From an uncultured Burkholderiales bacterium (GTDB lineage Bacteria; Pseudomonadota; Gammaproteobacteria; Burkholderiales; Burkholderiaceae_C), in NCBI GenBank assembly GCA_937871935.1, contig CALMQI010000119.1, positions 1 to 33,104 of the forward strand: a stretch of 33,104 bases of DNA, read 5' to 3'. The notes under the pieces were generated by a model. The model was given only the letters and a program-made list of their open reading frames with translations, searched no databases and was not told where the DNA came from. A program made the translations under genes and the position numbers. Shown one piece after another: positions 8,506 through 19,028 of this stretch (its first letter is position 1; every line of letters begins with the position of its first letter).

Positions 8506-8894
8506 CTAGGGCTTGTTGCCCGTAGGGAAGGGCCATGCAGCCGCCGGACTTAGCGCGGTCTTTGCTGCCGGTGCGGCCGCAGCAGCAGGCGCAGCCTTCT
8601 TAGCTGGCGCCTTTTTTTTTGCAGCCTTCTTCTTTGCAGGCGCCTTCTTCTTGGCTGCCTTCTTCTTCGCTGGGGCCTTCTTCTTGGCTGCCTTCTTCTT
8701 GGCTGCCTTCTTCTTTGCGGGCGCCTTCTTCTTGGCTGGAGCCTTCTTCTTCGCAGCGGCCTTCTTCTTGGCTGGAGCCTTCTTCTTCGCAGCGGCCTCT
8801 TGGTTGCAGGCTTCTTCGCAGCAGCCTTCCTGGCCGGAGCCTTCTTCTTCGCAGCAGCCTTCTTGGCCGGAGCCTTCTTCTTCGCAGTTGCCAT
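8506..8894 (-). pseudogene. histone H1-like Lys/Ala/Pro-rich DNA-binding protein, one-base frameshift
   Basis: The start at 8894 has a strong AAGGAGAT ribosome binding site. The reading frame begins MATAKKKAPAKK and repeats AAAKKKAPA units, as in the bacterial histone H1-like proteins of Burkholderiales that compact the nucleoid. After ~32 residues (PATKR) the annotated frame changes to an Arg/Gln-rich string ending at 8550. Adding one base near 8796-8800 (plus-strand CCTCTTGG instead of CCTTCTTGG) restores KKKAPAKKK-type repeats all the way to SPAAAWPFPTGNKP and a TAG at 8506-8508. The repaired product would be 129 residues, and that C-terminus is what I expect for this family. It lies 213 bp downstream of nrdB on the same strand. 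The break is either a sequencing or assembly error in a low-complexity repeat or a real inactivating or phase-variable deletion; the sequence alone cannot decide. Confidence 0.8.
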
Positions 8895-9107
8895 TTCGAT
8901 CTCCTTGATCAAGTTGCGAAAAGCACCTTGCCGCTTCTTGCAGCTCGGCGATTCACCGCTGTGAACTCAAACCTGCCTCTCGGCGTGCTGGAATCCCTTC
9001 GCGATGAATGGGGGGTGGCGACGTTCGTCAGTTCTATCGACAACGATCCGTCAACCACGAGTCTTGATCTCTTCAGCTGGGTCGGCTCTGCGGTGTGCTG
9101 CAGAACA

Positions 9108-10331
9108 TCAGTCCCAGGTCAATGCGCCACCGGATTGGTACTCGATGACACGCGTTTCGAAAAAATTGCGTTCCTTCTTCAGGTCGATCATCTCGCTCAT
9201 CCACGGAAACGGGTTCTCTTCGTTCGGGTAGAGCAGCTCCAGGCCAATCTGCGTCGCACGCCGGTTGGCGATGTAGCGCAGATAACCCTTGAACATCGAG
9301 GCATTCATGCCGAGCACGCCGCGGGGCATGGTGTCCTCGGCGTAGCGGTACTCCAGATCCACGGCCTTGAGAAACAGGTCCTTGATCTCCGCACGGAATT
9401 GCGGCGTCCACAACTGCGGATTCTCGAGCTTGATCTGATTGATCAGGTCGATCCCGAAATTGCAGTGCATCGACTCGTCGCGCAGGATGTACTGGTACTG
9501 CTCGGCAGCGCCGGTCATCTTGTTCTGCCGGCCCAGCGCCAGAATCTGCGTGAAACCGACGTAGAAGAACAGGCCTTCCATCAGGCAGGCAAAGACGATC
9601 AGCGACTTCAGCAATGTCTGGTCGGTCTCGGGCGTGCCGGTCTTGAAGTTCGGATCCATGATCGCGTCGATGAACGGGATCAGGAACTCGTCCTTGTCGC
9701 GGATCGACGCGACCTCGTGATAGGCATTGAAGATCTCGCCTTCGTCTAGACCCAGCGACTCCACGATGTACTGGTAGGCGTGGGTGTGGATGGCTTCCTC
9801 GAAAGCCTGGCGCAGCAGGAACTGTCGTGCCTCGGGTGCCGTCACGTGACGGTAGGTGCCGAGCACGATGTTATTGGCGGCGAGCGAGTCGGCAGTGACG
9901 AAGAAGCCGAGATTGCGCTTGATGATGCGGCGCTCGTCGTCGGTCAGGCCGTTGGGATCCTTCCACGTCGCGATGTCGCGCGACATGTTGATCTCCTGCG
10001 GCATCCAGTGGTTGGCACAGGTGGCGAGGTACTTCTCCCACGCCCACTTGTACTTGAAAGGGACCAGCTGGTTGACGTCGGTCTGGCCGTTGATGATGCG
10101 CTTGTCGGCAGCCGAGACGCGGCGGGTGCTGCGCGCCTGCACCGTGGCGGCGACCAACGTTGGCGCCGGCAGCGAGGGCTGTTGCTCGACGAAGACCGAC
10201 GCTTCGGTCATCCGGGACTGCAGCAGCGGCTGGGGAAGATGCATCCCGTGCGCCGCATCAGGTGTGATCGGCGCAGCGCTTCTCTGAGGGTGTGTCGGTT
10301 GGACTCTGATTTCGTCTTCCCAGACCAGCAT
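9108..10331 (-). CDS. nrdB: ribonucleoside-diphosphate reductase, beta subunit (class Ia)
   Basis: Small subunit that holds the di-iron centre and tyrosyl radical needed by NrdA to make deoxyribonucleotides. The product has 407 residues. By alignment with E. coli NrdB the metal ligands are Asp148 (TADSL), Glu179 and His182 in [10 protein letters not shown], Glu252 (LMEGL), and Glu286 and His289 in RDESMH; the radical tyrosine is Tyr186. The residue pattern E-x2-H-x3-Y is intact. The first ~75 residues are a Pro/Ala-rich N-terminal extension outside the ferritin-like fold. An AGGAAG ribosome binding site 8 bp before the ATG at 10331 supports using this early start, though Met41 is an alternative. 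The C-terminal tail that docks on NrdA is present (ends GGALTWD). It follows nrdA by 160 bp on the same strand. Confidence 0.96.
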   Translation of the reverse strand: MLVWEDEIRVQPTHPQRSAAPITPDAAHGMHLPQPLLQSRMTEASVFVEQQPSLPAPTLVAATVQARSTRRVSAADKRIINGQTDVNQLVPFKYKWAWEKYLATCANHWMPQEINMSRDIATWKDPNGLTDDERRIIKRNLGFFVTADSLAANNIVLGTYRHVTAPEARQFLLRQAFEEAIHTHAYQYIVESLGLDEGEIFNAYHEVASIRDKDEFLIPFIDAIMDPNFKTGTPETDQTLLKSLIVFACLMEGLFFYVGFTQILALGRQNKMTGAAEQYQYILRDESMHCNFGIDLINQIKLENPQLWTPQFRAEIKDLFLKAVDLEYRYAEDTMPRGVLGMNASMFKGYLRYIANRRATQIGLELLYPNEENPFPWMSEMIDLKKERNFFETRVIEYQSGGALTWD

Positions 10332-10491
10332 GTGAGTGCTTCCTGTGGTGGCGGATTATGGGAGTGTTGCGTTCAAACACCAAGCACTTCTTGACTTTTG
10401 GACAGTCGCGATGTTGCGAACCTGCATCGTTGTTCGACGCGCGCACTGCGTGATGCGCATACATCGCGCGTCGATGACGAGCGCGTGCACA

Positions 10492-13398
<2,907 letters not shown>

Positions 13399-13673
13399 GG
13401 ATTCCCCTCTTCTGATGTCGAAAGAAAAGCGACGGACGGTGAACGAGCGCGAGCCCCAGTGGCCGTGGACTGGCTTCAGCGAGTGACGCCGGATGCCGGG
13501 ACTGCTGGCGAGGCGCTCATGGTGTTCTGGCTGGACCTGGTCTGCTGATGTTCTGCGTGTGGACGCGCCACTCGCGGTGACGCCTGCCCACAAAGTGCGG
13601 ACTCTGCTGCCGAACAGGTGGACGATGAGCGCGGAGCAGACTGTTCACGTCGGTCGCAGGATAGCACGGAGAA

Positions 13674-13689
13674 ACACTATATCTGGGGC
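13674..13689 (-). promoter_or_regulatory. candidate NrdR box 1 upstream of nrdA
   Basis: The 16-mer ACACTATATCTGGGGC agrees with the NrdR consensus ACACWATATATWGTGT at 12 of 16 positions; the left half is perfect. NrdR represses ribonucleotide reductase genes when deoxynucleotides are plentiful. A second site starts exactly 31 bp away. Confidence 0.55.
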
Positions 13690-13704
13690 CTCGAGCAGCT
13701 TCAA

Positions 13705-13720
13705 CCGCTACCCGTAGCGT
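13705..13720 (-). promoter_or_regulatory. candidate NrdR box 2 upstream of nrdA
   Basis: CCGCTACCCGTAGCGT (13705-13720) matches the NrdR consensus at 9 of 16 positions and contains the palindromic arms CGCTA and TAGCG. Alone it is weak, but its start lies 31 bp from that of box 1, the usual three-helical-turn spacing of NrdR box pairs. Confidence 0.45.
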
Positions 13721-13850
13721 GCTTGCCCCTCTTGACGGATGACGCTGTTTTTGCGTTCCGGGGCCATGCGCTCGCGTGTTCGCCACGTCGATCACCCGCG
13801 ATGCCGCGTCGGCGCGTGTGTCGTCGCGCGGACCCCGCGTGTTCACTGGC

Positions 13851-14498
13851 TCAAAGCGCCGATTCGCGCGCGTCGACCGCATCGTTGCTGGATCGCGAGG
13901 CGAACGGGATGCGCGCCGCACGCCAACGCAGCAGGCTCGCCAGCAACGCCCAATCAAACCCTGCTCCCGGGTCGTGTTTTCGCGCCGGCGCGACATGCTC
14001 GTGGCCGACGATCTGCAGCGCACGATGACGACGCGCGAGTGATCGCAGCAGGGTCACCAGCGCGGCGTACTGCGCCGGCTCGAACGTCTGCCCTTCGAGG
14101 CCTTCGAGTTCAACGCCGATCGAATAGTCGTTGCAGTTGTCGCGTCCGCGCCATGTCGACACGCCGGCATGCCAGGCGCGCTGATCGCAGGATACGAACT
14201 GCAACAATTTTCCGTCGCGCCGGATCACGAAATGCGCCGACACGCGCAGATCGCGAATCGACTGGTAGTACGGATGCGCGTTCCAGTCCAGCCGATTGGT
14301 GAACAGCCGCTCGATCGCGTCGCCGCCGTAGCTCCCCGGCGGCAGGCTGATCGAGTGCAAGACCACCAGCGAGACGATGATGCCCGGCGGGCGCGCGCTG
14401 CAGTTCGGCGAGGGTATCGCTACCGCCCGCCGCCACCAGCCGCTCTGCCAGGCCGCGCGCGTGCGCTCAGAAACCGGTGTCGCCGCGTTCGCCGACAT
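13851..14498 (-). CDS. ampD: 1,6-anhydro-N-acetylmuramyl-L-alanine amidase AmpD
   Basis: Cytosolic zinc amidase that removes the peptide from anhydro-muropeptides during cell-wall recycling; in many bacteria its loss derepresses AmpC beta-lactamase. The product has 215 residues, slightly longer than E. coli AmpD. The zinc ligands by alignment are His48 (VVLHSIS), His166 (VGHEH) and Asp176 (RKHDPG), with catalytic Lys174 and Glu130 (SIGVELEG). The motifs GGDAIERLFTNRLD and CDQRAWHAGVS are typical. The chosen ATG overlaps the end of pilR by 32 bp; the first ~25 residues are poorly conserved, so a later start is possible. The C-terminal ~15 residues are a variable tail. The overlap suggests co-transcription with pilS-pilR. 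No ampR or ampC is in the window. Confidence 0.92.
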   Translation of the reverse strand: MSANAATPVSERTRAAWQSGWWRRAVAIPSPNCSARPPGIIVSLVVLHSISLPPGSYGGDAIERLFTNRLDWNAHPYYQSIRDLRVSAHFVIRRDGKLLQFVSCDQRAWHAGVSTWRGRDNCNDYSIGVELEGLEGQTFEPAQYAALVTLLRSLARRHRALQIVGHEHVAPARKHDPGAGFDWALLASLLRWRAARIPFASRSSNDAVDARESAL

Positions 14499-15990
14499 GA
14501 TCGGCCACGTTCACGCCAAGCCGGGCCATGCGGTAGCGCATCTGCCGCAGCGACAGGCCCAGGCTGGCGCCCGCGGCGGTGCGATTGAATCGGTGCTGCT
14601 CCAGCGCGCGCACCAGGATGTCGCGCTCGATGTCGTCGAGATATCGCGCCAGGTCGTCCGGCAACGCGCCGGGCTCAGGCGCCGTCGCCTGGGCCGCGGC
14701 GCTGGCAGCGTGCAAGGCGTCGAGGTCGACGATGCCGCTGTCGATGAACACATCGTCGGCAAGGCCGAGGTCGGCCCATTCGATCTTCTCGCCGCTGGAC
14801 AAGGCCACCGCACGATGCAGCAGGTTCTCGAGTTCACGCACGTTGCCCGGAAATGCATAGTCCGACATGTGCGCCATCGCCTTGTCAGACAACCGCGGCG
14901 GCGGCGAGACACCCGCCTCGCCGGCAATCCGCGCCAGCACCAGGTCGCAGATCGCGGGCAGATCGTCCATGCGCTCGCGCAGCGGCGGCACACGAATCTG
15001 AATCACGTTGAGCCGGTAGTACAGGTCCTGTCGGAACCGGCTCTCGTGCACCTCGGTGGCGAGGTCCTTGTGGGTGGCGCTGACCACGCGCACGTTGATC
15101 GGCGTTTCGCTGACGGCACCGACTGGCCGCACCGACCGCTCCTGGATCACGCGCAGCAGCTTGCTCTGCATTGCCAGCGGCAGGTCGCCAATCTCGTCGA
15201 GGAACAGCGTGCCGCCCTGCGCCGCCTGCACGAAGCCCTCGCGATCCTCGTGCGCGCCGGTGAACGAGCCCTTGCGGTAGCCGAAGAACTCAGCCTCGAG
15301 CAGCTGTTCGGGGATCGCACCGCAGTTCACTGCGATGAACGGCTGCTCGGCCCGGCTGCTGCAACCATGGATCGCGCGCGCCACCAGTTCCTTGCCGGTG
15401 CCGGACTCGCCTTGCACCAGCACCGGCGCCATGCTGCGCGCCACGCGTTCGACCAGCGAACGCACCTGCTGCATGGCGAGGGAGCGGCCGGCCAGGCGCG
15501 AAAGCGCCGGATGCAGCCGGGTTGCCTCGGCCGCCTGCGCCTCGCGCGAATCGCTCGCGGCGGCTTGCGATTCGTCGCGCGCCGCGGCGGCCTGCGCGGC
15601 GCCGGCGATGGTCGGCGCCCGGCCGAGAGCCGACGCCACCACGCTGCGAAACTGCCGCAGATCGACCGGCTTGGTCAGGTAGTCGAACGCCCCGGCCTTC
15701 AGTGCCTCGACCGCGCCCTCGGCCGAACCGTAGGCCGTGATGACAATGGCCTTCTCGCGGCGGCGCGCCGAATCCAGCCGCTTCAGCAACTCGAGCCCGG
15801 TGCCGTCCGGCAGCCGCATGTCGGTGATCACGGCGCTGTAGGTGCGGTCGGCCAGCCGCTGCCAGGCTTCTTCGACCGTGCCGGCGGTCTCGACGTCGTA
15901 GCCTTCACGCAGCAACGTCAGCTCGTACAGCGTGCGCAGGTCGGGCTCGTCGTCAACGACGAGCAGGCTGTAATGCGCGGGGCTGTTCAT
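14467..15990 (-). CDS. pilR: sigma-54-dependent response regulator (PilR/NtrC family)
   Basis: Transcription activator of the NtrC type, expected to switch on sigma-54 promoters of type IV pilus genes. With the start at 15990 the product has 507 residues. A receiver domain (8-125) contains VVDDEP (11-16), phospho-acceptor Asp57 (VITDMRLPDGTG) and Lys107 (LTKP). A central AAA+ domain contains Walker A GESGTGKE, the sigma-54 contact loop GSFTGAHE, Walker B GTLFLDEIGDL and FRQDLYYRLNV. A Fis-type helix-turn-helix lies at the C-terminus (RFNRTAAGASLGLSLRQMRY). The ATG overlaps the pilS stop as ATGA, so translation is coupled. An upstream in-frame ATG at 16122 would add 44 non-family residues inside pilS and is rejected. 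The specific pilus role is inferred from family and synteny. Confidence 0.88.
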   Translation of the reverse strand: MNSPAHYSLLVVDDEPDLRTLYELTLLREGYDVETAGTVEEAWQRLADRTYSAVITDMRLPDGTGLELLKRLDSARRREKAIVITAYGSAEGAVEALKAGAFDYLTKPVDLRQFRSVVASALGRAPTIAGAAQAAAARDESQAAASDSREAQAAEATRLHPALSRLAGRSLAMQQVRSLVERVARSMAPVLVQGESGTGKELVARAIHGCSSRAEQPFIAVNCGAIPEQLLEAEFFGYRKGSFTGAHEDREGFVQAAQGGTLFLDEIGDLPLAMQSKLLRVIQERSVRPVGAVSETPINVRVVSATHKDLATEVHESRFRQDLYYRLNVIQIRVPPLRERMDDLPAICDLVLARIAGEAGVSPPPRLSDKAMAHMSDYAFPGNVRELENLLHRAVALSSGEKIEWADLGLADDVFIDSGIVDLDALHAASAAAQATAPEPGALPDDLARYLDDIERDILVRALEQHRFNRTAAGASLGLSLRQMRYRMARLGVNVADHVGERGDTGF

Positions 15991-17930
15991 GGTATCGGGG
16001 CTTCGCTCGCGGGCAGCGCGGCGCGCTGCATGGAAATCTGGAACTCGTTGCGGTGCCTGTGCTCCTCGCCATGCGGCCTGTATTCGATGCTGGCACCGTA
16101 GCGGGCGCACAGCTCGCGGCAAATATACAGGCCCAGCCCGGTGCCGCGGCTTCGCGTCGAGAAGAACGGCTCGAACAGGTAACGCTCCACGTCGAGTGGA
16201 ATCGGATCGCCATCGCTGTCCACCGACAGCGTGACGGTGCGCTCGTCATCGCCCTCGGCCAGCCGCAGCTGAATCGCACCGGGCTGTTCGCTCGCGTAGC
16301 GGCGCGCATTGTCGAGCAGGTTGATCAGCACACGCCGCAGGTGCTCGGCGTCGAACTGCACGCCGACCGCGCCCGGCGGCAGATCGACGCGCAGGCGACT
16401 CGCAACCCCTAGCGACAGCTGGGCTGCGCGTGCCCATTCAGCACAGACCGCGGCGATCTGCGCCGCCGCATCGATCGTGCGCAGTTCGGGCGCGGCGCCG
16501 GGCGCCACCGCCATCACGTCGTCGACGATGCGCTTCAGGCGCTCCACGTTGTCGGCCACCATGCGGGCCAGCCGGTGCTGGTCGGGCGGCAGCGCATCTT
16601 CGAGCATCAACGCATTGGCCTGCGAGATGGCGGCCAGCGGATTGCGGATCTCGTGCGCAATGCCCGCCGACACGCGGCCCATCGCCGCCAGCTTGTCCTG
16701 CCGCATGCGCGACTGCACACTGCGCAGGTCCTCGAGGAAGACGACGCAGAACTCCTCCGGTGGCAGCGCGTCGCTGTCGGGAGCGCGGCGGCGCGTGAAG
16801 CGCGCGCGCAGCTGCAGCGTACGGCTGGCGTCGTTGCCGAATTGCAGGCGCACCTCGCGCGCCGACTCGGGCCATTCGCCTTGCACGAATGCCTGCTCGA
16901 CCGCAGCGAGCAGGCCGGCCCAGGCCTGCTCGCCCTGTAGCTGAAACGGCGCCGGCTTGGCCAGCCCTTGCGACGCGAGCAAGGCACGCGCAGCCGGATT
17001 GGCGGCGCGGACGCGGGCGCGCCGGTCCACCACCAGCACGCCGTCGGCCATCTCCTCGATCACCAGGCGATTGAGCTGCGCCTGCTGGCGAGCCAGCTCC
17101 AGACTGCCGCGGGCGGCCATCTCCTCGCGCGCGAGCCGGCCGGAGAGCTCGCCCGCCAGCAATGCGATCATGAAGATGCCGATGCCGGCCAGCCCGGCCT
17201 GAGTCAACGGCACGGCCATGTCGAAGACGTTCGGCCCCGAGCGCCACACCCCCGCCAGCAATACCAGCGCCGCCACGGCCGCGGTGGCCATCGCGGTCAG
17301 GCGCGTCGTCATCACGCCGGCCATCAGAACCGGCAGCACCAGCAGCGCGGCGAAGTTGAGGTTGGCCTGCGGATCGAACAGGTGCAGCGCCGCAAACGCA
17401 AACAGGTCCACACCGATCGTCGCCAGCCACTGGCGCCGCCTCAAGTGCGTCATCGGCGGCATGTCTTCCGCGGCGCGCAGCTGCGGCAGCAGCCACAGCG
17501 AGACGCTCTGGACACCGTAGGCGACGCACAGCACGATCAGCGGCAGCGTACTGTGGCCTCCGGACAGGGCCGCGACCCACGGCACCGCCGCCAACAGCAC
17601 GCCCAGCGCCGCACGAGCCGCAACATAGGTGCCGAAGACGCGCCGCAGGCCGGTTTCACCGGAAGTGGCGACACGACGCGCCTCGCGCGTCTCTTCGCGT
17701 CGCTCGTGCGCGGTCGGGCCGATAGGTGGGGCGGCCACCGCGCTCGCATCGCCAGCCGCCCGCGTTCGGCGCGCAAAGCCCGATTCGCCGGGCGCGTCCT
17801 GGAACTCGGTGTCACCGCCGACGCCGAGCGCGCCGAACAGGGACTCCTCGGTCATCGGCCGCGTGTCGTTGCGGCGATCGGGCCGCCGTCGGTCGCCCCG
17901 GCGTCGCTCGGGATAGACCGAGTCGGTCAT
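15987..17930 (-). CDS. pilS: sensor histidine kinase (PilS-like)
   Basis: Membrane sensor partner of PilR, 647 residues from the ATG at 17930. The first ~100 residues are a cytoplasmic, Arg/Asp-rich segment (ERRRGDRRRPDRRNDTR) of unknown role. Several hydrophobic segments follow at ~105-265, consistent with the multi-helix membrane domain of PilS. A PAS-like region follows (MADGVLVVDRRARVRAANPAA), then a HisKA domain with the phospho-acceptor His in GIAHEIRNPLAA, then HATPase motifs NLLDNARRYA (N box), EPFFSTRSRGTGLGLYI (F and G boxes). Both ends overlap neighbours by ATGA, upstream with the PP0621 gene and downstream with pilR, so the three are a single translation-coupled unit. The frame extends upstream to 17978, but the overlap rule favours 17930. 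Naming as PilS rests on synteny and architecture. Confidence 0.86.
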   Translation of the reverse strand: MTDSVYPERRRGDRRRPDRRNDTRPMTEESLFGALGVGGDTEFQDAPGESGFARRTRAAGDASAVAAPPIGPTAHERREETREARRVATSGETGLRRVFGTYVAARAALGVLLAAVPWVAALSGGHSTLPLIVLCVAYGVQSVSLWLLPQLRAAEDMPPMTHLRRRQWLATIGVDLFAFAALHLFDPQANLNFAALLVLPVLMAGVMTTRLTAMATAAVAALVLLAGVWRSGPNVFDMAVPLTQAGLAGIGIFMIALLAGELSGRLAREEMAARGSLELARQQAQLNRLVIEEMADGVLVVDRRARVRAANPAARALLASQGLAKPAPFQLQGEQAWAGLLAAVEQAFVQGEWPESAREVRLQFGNDASRTLQLRARFTRRRAPDSDALPPEEFCVVFLEDLRSVQSRMRQDKLAAMGRVSAGIAHEIRNPLAAISQANALMLEDALPPDQHRLARMVADNVERLKRIVDDVMAVAPGAAPELRTIDAAAQIAAVCAEWARAAQLSLGVASRLRVDLPPGAVGVQFDAEHLRRVLINLLDNARRYASEQPGAIQLRLAEGDDERTVTLSVDSDGDPIPLDVERYLFEPFFSTRSRGTGLGLYICRELCARYGASIEYRPHGEEHRHRNEFQISMQRAALPASEAPIP

Positions 17931-18166
17931 CGGGGCCCGGGTTCGGCCGGCCCGGCGAGCCGGTGCGCGTCGCTGCAATAGGCGAGCGCGCCGTCCTTCA
18001 CCGCATCGGTCGACGGCAGGTGAACGCCACAGTGCGCGCAGACGAGAAAGGCCGTCGGGCTTGCTCGCCGGCCATCAGCGGCGCGCTGGCTCCCGCCGTG
18101 CCGCGGTCGGCGCAACAGCACCCACCACACCAGGGCGATGACGACGAGAAGGACGAGGTACTTCAT
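17927..18166 (-). CDS. PP0621-family small membrane-anchored CxxC protein
   Basis: The product has 79 residues from the ATG at 18166. Residues 1-19 form one hydrophobic helix (MKYLVLLVVIALVWWVLL), followed by a basic linker. A small Cys-containing domain carries CAHC (43-46) and a third Cys-Ser-Asp-Ala-His (64-68), looking like a short zinc ribbon. These proteins recur between ccsA/ypjD and pilS in betaproteobacteria and are annotated as PP0621 family with no known function. The stop overlaps the pilS start by ATGA, and the start lies 7 bp after the end of the CcsA-like gene. The longer open frame to 18391 lies inside that gene in another frame and is not used. Confidence 0.85.
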   Translation of the reverse strand: MKYLVLLVVIALVWWVLLRRPRHGGSQRAADGRRASPTAFLVCAHCGVHLPSTDAVKDGALAYCSDAHRLAGPAEPGPR

Positions 18167-18173
18167 CGGCGGA

Positions 18174-18968
18174 CTAAATGACTGGGCGACCGAGCACGAC
18201 CTCGAGCACGAAGCGTGATCCCACATAGGCCAGCAGGAGCAGCGCCGCGCCGGCATACAGCCAACGCGTGGCGTGTCGGCCGCGCCAGCCGTGCAGCGCG
18301 CGACCCGCGAGCAGCGCCGCGAAGACCAGCCAGCCGAGCAGCGAGAACACCGTCTTGTGATCCCAGCGCCAGCGCGTGGCGGTGACCACACCCAGCAGCA
18401 ACGCCAGCGTCAGCACGATGAAGCCGGCTTCGACGAAACGAAACGTCAAGCGCTCCAGGCGCAACAAGGGCATGCCGAGCACCGCGTTGTCGCCCGGGCG
18501 CCGCATGCGCATGCGGCGCTCGGCGGCGTCGAGCAGCGACGCATGCAGCACCGCTACGCCGAACAGGCCGTATGACGCGACACCGAGCACCCAGTGCATC
18601 GGCGCCCACGGGCTGGCGGTGCTCAGGCGGGCCTCACCAGGGAACACCACCGCGAGCAATACCGCCGCGATGCCAGCCAGCGCCAGCGTACGACGGACCA
18701 CGGGGATCGGGACCAGCCGGCTCTCGATCACATGCACGAGAATGACGAGCCACACAGTCAGTGACAGCACCGGTGCAAAGCCGAGCCGCGCGCCAGCGTC
18801 GCCGCTCAACAGATCGGCCACTGCGGAAGCTGCATGCAGAACCCACCCCAGGACCAGCGCAGCCGACTCGACGCGCGACGATGTCGACGCGGACCAGGCT
18901 GCGACGGCATAGGCGGCCGACGCGCACAGCGCGACGGCAAGCGTGGGGACTGCCACCGATAGAATCAT
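18174..18968 (-). CDS. ccsA: cytochrome c assembly membrane protein, CcsA/YpjD family
   Basis: The product has 264 residues with about eight hydrophobic segments spanning nearly the whole length. Family features are SPWAPMHWVLGVASYGLFGV and WRWDHKTVFSLLGWLVF; the His in HW and the RWDHK segment align with the haem-handling region of CcmC/CcsA-type proteins. The shorter YpjD-like members beside ffh in betaproteobacteria are usually annotated as cytochrome c biogenesis proteins, but a direct haem export role for this subgroup is not established. It is divergent from ffh with a 60-bp gap and heads the run that continues into the PP0621 gene, pilS, pilR and ampD. Confidence 0.85.
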   Translation of the reverse strand: MILSVAVPTLAVALCASAAYAVAAWSASTSSRVESAALVLGWVLHAASAVADLLSGDAGARLGFAPVLSLTVWLVILVHVIESRLVPIPVVRRTLALAGIAAVLLAVVFPGEARLSTASPWAPMHWVLGVASYGLFGVAVLHASLLDAAERRMRMRRPGDNAVLGMPLLRLERLTFRFVEAGFIVLTLALLLGVVTATRWRWDHKTVFSLLGWLVFAALLAGRALHGWRGRHATRWLYAGAALLLLAYVGSRFVLEVVLGRPVI

Positions 18969-19028
18969 CGTCCCACAGTGTACTTTCGCGGCTTGACCGC
19001 GCGCGTGTCGCGCGGTGGCCGACGGCCC

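Larger units (their letters stand above)
13399..13850. other. 452-bp intergenic region upstream of nrdA
   Basis: This spacer separates the nrdA start from the ampD stop; both genes read leftward. It holds the two NrdR-like boxes at 13674-13720. Short frames here lack coding character, and I see no tRNA or terminator. The nrdA leader would be a few hundred bases long if transcription starts near the boxes. Confidence 0.6.

Noticed and set aside
8590-8890. Possible CRISPR-like or tandem repeat array
   Set aside because: Repeats are 12-21 bp codon-based units without spacers and encode a known protein type.
8513-8908. A plus-strand protein of Phe/Ala repeats resembling a membrane protein
   Set aside because: It is the complement of the Lys/Ala repeat of the H1-like gene; TTC and GCC runs are the reverse of GAA/AAG and GGC.
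8550-8912. An Arg/Gln-rich 120-residue basic protein on the minus strand
   Set aside because: Only the first part is real; the Arg-rich part arises from the frameshift, and the ribosome binding site supports the start at 8894 instead.
13399-13593. A 65-residue N-terminal extension of NrdA
   Set aside because: The ATG at 13398 has a GAGGGG ribosome binding site and the extension has no family similarity.
14377-16101. A 574-codon plus-strand open frame
   Set aside because: Antisense to pilR, which has every NtrC-family motif; the plus frame has none.
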